This document shows positions 58,129-64,000 of a stretch of DNA of 64,000 nt, piece after piece (position 1 is the stretch's first letter; every line of letters starts with the position of its first letter). Under the pieces are notes generated by a model, which was not told the origin of the DNA, did no database searches, and saw nothing but the letters and a program-made list of their open reading frames with translations. Both the position numbers and the translations under genes were made by a program. This stretch comes from Pagrus major (Eukaryota > Chordata > Actinopteri > Spariformes > Sparidae), in assembly GCF_040436345.1 (NCBI RefSeq), contig NC_133216.1:22013292-22077291 (forward strand). The letters are read 5' to 3'.

Positions 58129-58254
58129 TTTTAGACGTCTCCCTGCTCCAACACACCTGATCCAAATGAACGAGTCGTTATCAGGCTTCAGCAGAGCTTC
58201 ATAACGAGCTGATCATTTGACGCAGGCGTGCTGGAGCAGGGAAACGTCTCAAAC
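58129..58254. mobile_element. Palindromic non-autonomous DNA element, copy 2
   Basis: TTTTAGACGTCTCCCTGCTCC at the left matches the reverse complement of GGAGCAGGGAAACGTCTCAAA at the right; same family as 36461-36644 but lacking the outermost CCTGGGGG ends. Confidence 0.75.
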
Positions 58255-58593
58255 AGAGTATAGAGGCCACAGAGTAAGAAGACTTTTTGGAGTTTAACTG
58301 CACAGACTAACTCGCACTTTTTAATTAACTATATTTAGATTAAATAGGCCAAATTTCTCAGGATACCCTCCATCTTTCCAGATACCCAGCAACATGTGCC
58401 AAAATGTTGCGCTAACACACTCCAGCATATAGTTCTGCATTATTAATTCATTATCCTGCTCTTTTCTCAAAAAGAAAATGTATTTTAGTGGCAGAAAAGT
58501 GGGGATTGAGATAAAGGATTAGGTTATTATCACATTCTGTTTTACTTGTTTCACAGATCGTCCCAACTTTTTAGGACACCCTGTCTTGTGATA

Positions 58594-58785
58594 CCACTGC
58601 GTAGGTTACCTCAAGACACTCCCCCCTTGTGCTCTGAGCTCCCAGAGTCAGCTAATATCACCGCTAGCTGCACAGCTAACTAAGCTAACTAGCTAATGGC
58701 AGCGACAGACAGCAGCAGCGAGAGGTTACTCAGGTGATATGCTGCTCCCTGTCCCAATTCTTACATACTGCACCTTTAATATACA
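58594..58785. repeat. Possible teleost dispersed repeat
   Basis: Contains CCAGAGTCAGCTAATATCAC and GCTAACTAAGCTAACTAGCT, blocks I associate with common fish repeats. Noncoding, edges approximate. Confidence 0.35.
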
Positions 58786-59165
58786 ATTGTTAGTGTATAG
58801 TGAGCAAAAATAAACAGTGAAAGTCCAGGATGAGGTTGACTTTTCAAAGTGTTCCTGTCTGCTGACTGACAGCCAGTTGGGCATATTTATCTTTATCTTA
58901 ATGGTGCGAGATGAGAGGAACTTCAAACAGTATTTTGAAAAGCAGCTTTCCAATAGTGTCAGGCTGCCTCTGCCCCATTTTGAAATCCTTGTAATAATTA
59001 CGTCAAAAGAAAGAAAGAAAGTAATTACTTCTTCCACATTCTGCTTCTGTATATTCAGATATGAAGCAGTAATGGAGAGAAAACAGTGGAATGCGGGACT
59101 CTTTTCTCCTCCTGTAGTCCCCTTCTGTCTTTTCCTTTCACCCGGCTACTTTCTGAACTATTTGT

Positions 59166-59171
<6 letters not shown>

Positions 59172-59198
<27 letters not shown>
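59172..59198. repeat. (TG)n microsatellite
   Basis: Short dinucleotide run in the putative veph1 intron 1; further TG/CA runs lie at about 59678-59727 and 59836-59869. Confidence 0.9.
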
Positions 59199-59201
<3 letters not shown>

Positions 59202-59831
59202 TGTGTTGCAGGCCGAGCAGGTGCACATTACACAGAAGGACAGGGCCGACTGAGCAGAGAGCGCAAGAGAGAGAGAGACGAGGCAGGGAGGGAGGGGTGG
59301 TCTGTCTTATAGGTCATACAAAAGAGCCAGTGTTTTCTCTCTCCGAGCGCCGAGTGAAGACAGTCGTGGCGGTGCAGGAGGAAAGAGAGAGAGGCCCTTG
59401 GCTCACATTGTCCTCACATAGCCCCTAACCCTCTCAAGCCCCCACCGCCCACCACCATACACGACGCACCCCCCGTCACCCCTCACCCAGTGGCCCACTC
59501 GCAGCTCTCCTGCAACATGTGGGTGCCTGCTAGAGCTTCACATCCAACAGGAGTTCATCAGAAGAAGTGATGTTGTTTGACGGACAACAATAAGAAGATA
59601 ATGAAACGTGCAGCTCAGATATGCTGTAGTACTTTTACCTAGTACAGGTGAAAACAAAGTACTGCAGCTGTCTGTTACTGTGTGTGTTTGTGTGCGTGTG
59701 TGTGCGTGTGTGTGTGTGTGTGTGTGTTTAAAGGCTGCATTCCTGAGCTTGCTGAGCCGTAGCTGGGTGATTAATAGTAACTAGCTGATTGTTTAAGAAC
59801 CGAAATTCCTCAGGCCCATTTTTTCCTCTGC

Positions 59832-59871
<40 letters not shown>

Positions 59872-60235
59872 GCGCTCAGTCACTCAGGTGCGCTGTGACA
59901 TAGGGAGAGCAGGAAGGGATACAGTAAATAAACGCAACAGTCCACCGGTGAGGAGAGAGAGGACGGCGTGTGTGTATGTATCGCGCTGTATGTGCAGAGT
60001 GTGTGTGTTTGTGTGCGAGAGTGTTGTGAGGCATTCAGGTAGAATAATGGAAGCTCAGTATGTGAGTTGTCTGCAGGTTACACTGGGAATTCAGGACAGC
60101 GAAACATTATCCACCTCTGGCTTTTTCCTCTCTGGTTCTCTGTCAGCTCTCTGCCTTTCACTCTGAGTGTGTGAGTGTGTGTCTAACTCTTTTGCTGGTG
60201 TGTCTTTTCTTGATCCTCTCCACCTCTATCCCCTA

Positions 60236-60237
60236 CT

Positions 60238-60301
<64 letters not shown>

Positions 60302-60303
60302 TC
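60236..60303. repeat. (CTTT)n microsatellite
   Basis: About 17 tetranucleotide units, perfect, polypyrimidine on the plus strand. Confidence 0.95.
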
Positions 60304-61069
60304 GGCCTCTGAAATAATCATAAAGTTCAAAACTTGAAACTAAATATTAAAAATCTTCATAAGGGTAGGATTTGTTGTATGACTGTTGTAATAGACTGCA
60401 TTAGTTTTAGCTAGGTGTACTTGAAGGGGCACTATCTAGTTTTAATAATAAACCTCTTAATAAACTGTAAATTGGGATTTTATGTCTTTTTGTGTTCAAT
60501 GGTTCGAGAATATAAAAAGTAGGGATGTTCCTAATGACTAATTTCCCTGATGTTTAAACGGACGCTTAAACATGACTCTAATCCTGCTACCAACCGGAAA
60601 TCAAATCAAATGTACCGTTACCTTGAATGAAATTTTGAATTTCTCTGCGTTTGAAAGTTGTTGGGAACATCTGGGATAAGTACACAACTTGACAAGATAT
60701 ATAACAAAGGTCTGGTTGTTTTAGACATTTCAATGCAGAAATGTTACATATCATATTGTTAAAATTGAAAATAATCAGCAGATTAATCAGTAATGAAAAA
60801 TGTTCGTTAGTTGCCACCCTATCATGCACATCAATCATACAGTATAGAGATAGAGATTAGATGTAGATTACACGTTGCAGGGTATTGGTACCTGATACCC
60901 CTCCAACACACACATATTGTCCCTTCAACATACACAGACATACAGGAGCTCTGATTGTTGCTCTACACAACCAGGATAATAGGTGTGTGTGTGTGAGAGA
61001 CTCAGTCTGTGTGTGACAGATAAATCCCTCTGCTCTGTATTTATGCTTGTTTTGTTGTTGTGCTCCCAG

Positions 61070-61245
61070 CAGCCTGGCTTTGACCAATACAAATTCCTGA
61101 TGTGGTATCCTGGCAATGGGCGGCTTTCCATGGCCATCAGCGGCTTGGCAGGAGAGATAACGGTCTCCCAAGCGCTGCGCTTTGTGCCGTCCTCTGGTCT
61201 GGCTTGGGCTCGCTCCAATGTGACTTTGAGAGAAATGGTGTGAGG
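61070..61245. other. Unassigned GC-balanced island in the putative veph1 intron 1
   Basis: Open on both strands and GC-richer than its flanks. Plus reads PGFDQYKFLMWYPGNGRLSM..., minus reads TISLKVTLERAQARPEDGTK.... Plus-strand frame stops at 61243. I recognise neither; a conserved noncoding element or an unlinked exon are the options. Confidence 0.25.
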
Positions 61246-62419
61246 ACGAGATAGATGGCGTCTGATTGCAGAGGGGAGCGGGTGCGGGGGAGCAGACAAT
61301 GACACAGATACATACGCTTAGCTGCTCATTCTCTGAAGCAGACGCGCTGGGTGGCTGCTTTGCTCTAAGGAGTGTGTGTGTTTCCGACTTGCAAGATATT
61401 TCTGTGAAAGCAGAGGAACATGAAGAGTGGGTGTGTTTAGGTTTCTTGTCATTGTGTGAGACCAGGGACGTAACACACTTTTAGAACAAGCATACAGAAA
61501 TCGTGCATGAATGTGTTTGTACGTGCGTGTGTGTGTGTGTTCCCCCCGCCCCTCAGGTGCCCCTCGTAGAGTTAATGTTTTAATGTTTAATTGAGCTTCA
61601 CAGAAACAGGGATAATGGTTAACGTGGTGCCTTTGAATCCCCACAACTCTGACTCCATTCATAACACTTCATGGTGGAGGACTGTTCATTCTCAATGAAC
61701 CATTAGATTCATTTCTGTCATTATGAACCATTGTATTGTAATAATGACCTTTTCAGCGACATGTCTCCTAGGTTTAATTTGAACCCACCACAGCACAGTG
61801 TAACTTCACGCAAACTGAGGCTGCACAGTTAAAGTCAGCTACTCTGTGAACTGGAAACTCCAGGCACACATTCCCAGGGTACATGCATGCGTGTGTGTGT
61901 TTGTGCGCGTGTGTTTTTGTATCCTCACATAATAACTTACCGTAACCCGTAGAAAGAGGAAAACAGAAGGAGACAAAAAAAAATTATTAGGATGGATGTA
62001 GGAGGAGTGTTTCAACAGATATTTTTTAGATACTACTTCTGATATTTTTGAATGTTATTGACACATGAAGGCTGTTTGAAAGCAAAGCACCACCAGCAGT
62101 AGTTGCTGAGAGTTAGGTGAGAAGATAACTCTTGGGAAGCAGGTACAGTATATTAGCACATTTCCCAAAATGTCAAACTACTGCTTTAATATTGAGTTTC
62201 TTGGTTGTCCAAATTGTCCAAGTCTGGTTTTTGAGAACGAAAATCCCTAGAAAATCCCTAATTAAACCTCCACAGCTTCTCTTACTGGCTCAAAATTGAC
62301 TTTCTCAGTCTCAGCTGCTAAATCTATTTCCTGCCAGAATATTCTTTTGTGTACAAAATGAAAATCCCAGCATTTAGTTTTTATTTAGTTAATTTAATCT
62401 TCCTCTCTCCCTCTTTCAG

Positions 62420-62890
62420 GACTCTGCTGTGAAAAGACCTCCTTCTCCAGAATATGCCCTGTCTCCATGGTAACAGGCCTCAGGCAGACCCAGGAAAACA
62501 TTTGGCCAAAATCGTCCACTGTTGTCCCGCCCACCCGATCCTGGACTGGACTGAAGAGGATTTTGACAAAAGTTCACACAATTAAAGATTCTTAATATAT
62601 AATTAATCTTCTCTATTATTAACTGCAGTTATTTTACCATTTAGAGTGCATTCACAGGACCCAGGATGCCTAAAATAGTGCCTGAAATTTTATGTTGATG
62701 TAATTTTAGAAGGTATTGCTTTCTGCTTTTGGGATCCCAATGACGGCGACTCTGTATACGCTCGGCATGGACGTCTGAAATCAAGAGGAAAACATTATGT
62801 CAGGAATATATCCATTCTCAATTAAGGGATCTTAAAGTGGACGGCACCAGTCCCAAACTGGTCTGAAAGGAGTCCTAAACAAGGACCAGG
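62420..62890 (+). other. veph1: veph1 5' leader in the first coding exon
   Basis: Acceptor CTCCCTCTTTCAG|GACT (AG at 62418-62419) opens an exon that can run without interruption to the ATG at 62891. It contains an upstream ORF at 62454-62585. Confidence 0.5.
62454..62585 (+). other. Upstream ORF (43 codons) in the veph1 leader
   Basis: Starts MPCLHGNRPQADPGK and ends EEDFDKSSHN before TAA, about 300 nt before the veph1 ATG. A role in translation control is only inferred. Confidence 0.35.
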
Positions 62891-63028
62891 ATGCACCAGC
62901 TGTTCAGCCAGGTGCTGGGGCAGAGAGATCTGTCCAGAGCGGGGGACTTATTTTCTCTGGAGGACGCAGAGATCGAAGACTGTCTGTCTCAGGCTCTGGA
63001 CCAGATCAAGGTCATCTCCTGCTCACCG
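62891..63028 (+). CDS. veph1: veph1 first coding exon
   Basis: Begins ATGCACCAGCTG and ends TCACCG|GTCAGT. Encodes [20 protein letters not shown] and on to VISCSP. Confidence 0.93.
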
Positions 63029-63412
63029 GTCAGTAGGCAGAACCAACACACAGGTTATATTTATCCAAAATATCACAGGGCGAAAGCCACTTTAATTAAT
63101 TATTCATGTTCTTATCCATAATTCATCTTTTTGTCCTTCAATTTATCATTGCATCCTTAATCTTGCATCCTCTTACTGTCTGCCGTCTGACAGGACTACT
63201 TGACCAATGACAACGACCAGGCCGTGGTGGAGATTTGCATAACGCGCATCACCACGGCCATTAGGGAGACGGGCTCCATCGAGCAACACAGCACGGCGTT
63301 GGTGGGGCTGTGGGAGTCGTGTCTGGAGCATAATCTCACCCCGCAAGGTGAAAACACAGAGGACACGCCGCATGCTAAGATAGCCTCCGACATCACCAGC
63401 TGTATCCTGCAG
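62891..63412 (+). CDS. veph1: Ventricular zone expressed PH domain protein (Melted homologue), N-terminal part
   Basis: Two coding exons are in the window: 62891-63028 (46 codons) and 63194-63412 (73 codons), both phase 0. They encode [40 protein letters not shown], then [20 protein letters not shown] and [16 protein letters not shown]. Human VEPH1 (recalled) has [20 protein letters not shown] and [20 protein letters not shown] at the same places. The protein has an armadillo-like helical N-terminal half and a C-terminal PH domain, and the Drosophila homologue Melted links membranes to insulin/TOR and Hippo signalling. The remaining roughly 700 residues lie beyond the right edge. ATG chosen because MHQLF is the conserved start. 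Confidence 0.95.
63194..63412 (+). CDS. veph1: veph1 second coding exon
   Basis: Acceptor CCGTCTGACAG|GAC, donor CTGCAG|GTACGC. Encodes [20 protein letters not shown] and on to [12 protein letters not shown]. Confidence 0.95.
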
Positions 63413-64000
63413 GTACGCGTGCACACACTCACACACATACAAGACTTTGCTTTGTAATGTTATACTCCAGAGAAAAGTATTTCTCTACTGGATTACCTGA
63501 AACACAAACTGCACATACAGAACATACCTGTACACACACCTGTCAATAATACTACACCAGTGCGCTCAGATGGTGTAACAAGTGTGGCACAAGTTTTAAA
63601 ACAACAGCCAATGTGATATGTAGAGTATTTAACATTATTTATGATGTGATACTTCAGTGCTTCATTTGCAGTGCAGGGTTTTTGTCTTTGTCTTTGTCTT
63701 TGTCTTTGTCCTTGACTTGATCCACAAACGTTAACTGAGAAATACAGTCTGAGTTCCCAACCTCGTCGTCCTTTTACAGAAGGACTATTTGCATAAAATT
63801 TTTTAAAAACGACTAAACCTTTGTTATATATTGTGTTGACTTGTGTACTTAGGTCATCCTACATTTTCCCAACAATGTTCAGACCCAAAATAACAGTGCG
63901 TTTCATTCGGTCGCCTGTCGCTATAACTTCCAGGATAGAGTGAGGGTGGGAGTAAGCATGACCTCGTCCTTGAACATTAGTGCCACCAGAGACTCCGGTC
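63413..64000 (+). other. veph1: veph1 intron, continues past the window
   Basis: No further veph1 exon is seen. A (TTTGTC)5 array occupies 63681-63710. Confidence 0.6.

Larger units (their letters stand above)
54383..62419. other. Putative veph1 intron 1
   Basis: If the 54.4-kb exon belongs to veph1 this is its first intron. It holds the listed SINE, palindromic element, microsatellites, G4 motif and the 61.1-kb island. No exon is otherwise supported. Confidence 0.35.

Overview
This is a vertebrate genome window, and the gene content and repeat types point to a teleost fish, most likely a spiny-rayed one. The genes are intron-rich with GT/AG splice sites. The proteins have clear vertebrate orthologues, but there is also a fish-type multi-domain GIMAP. 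The spacers carry teleost-type tRNA-SINEs, hAT elements, palindromic non-autonomous DNA elements, L2-like LINE remains and many (CA)n, (GATA)n and (CTTT)n arrays. No prokaryotic, viral or CRISPR content was seen.

Layout, left to right. (1) About 930-2362, plus strand: 3' part of a small leucine-rich-repeat gene that ends in a CaaX-type C-terminus (CNIL), with a poly(A) signal at 2662. (2) 2.7-7 kb: spacer with a large inverted repeat. (3) 8007-29087, minus strand: complete golim4 (GPP130), reconstructed here as 16 coding exons and 701 codons. Intron 1 is about 11.2 kb and holds an 854-bp hAT copy with a perfect 8-bp target duplication and a decayed LINE. Intron 15 holds an uninterrupted (CA)n of about 450 bp. 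(4) 29.5-33 kb: spacer. (5) 33438-39589, minus strand: complete PQ-loop lysosomal amino-acid transporter gene (slc66a1-like, probably slc66a1l), 7 coding exons, 309 aa. (6) 43469-51889, plus strand: a GIMAP8-like gene, 6 coding exons, 1489 aa. It has three AIG1-type domains with degenerate nucleotide sites, a canonical fourth domain, and a coiled-coil tail of about 650 residues that contains a 477-bp in-frame tandem duplication. (7) 54.0-54.4 kb: CpG-rich putative promoter and noncoding first exon. (8) 62420-63412, plus strand: 5' end of veph1 (Melted orthologue), with the first two coding exons. The gene runs off the right edge.

The genes do not form an operon or pathway. golim4 is a Golgi membrane protein, the PQ-loop protein acts in the lysosome, GIMAPs are membrane/vesicle-associated GTPases of immune cells, and veph1 encodes a PH-domain signalling adaptor. 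From memory, the human relatives of slc66a1l and veph1 sit close together in 3q25 and GOLIM4 in 3q26, so the block looks like a conserved syntenic segment into which a GIMAP gene (human cluster on chromosome 7) has been placed. The points most worth checking are the GIMAP architecture, the microsatellites lying against splice sites (golim4 exon 5, slc66a1l exon 2), and the CaaX ending of the LRR protein.

All exon boundaries were assigned by eye from splice consensus, phase and remembered family alignments; none has transcript support here.
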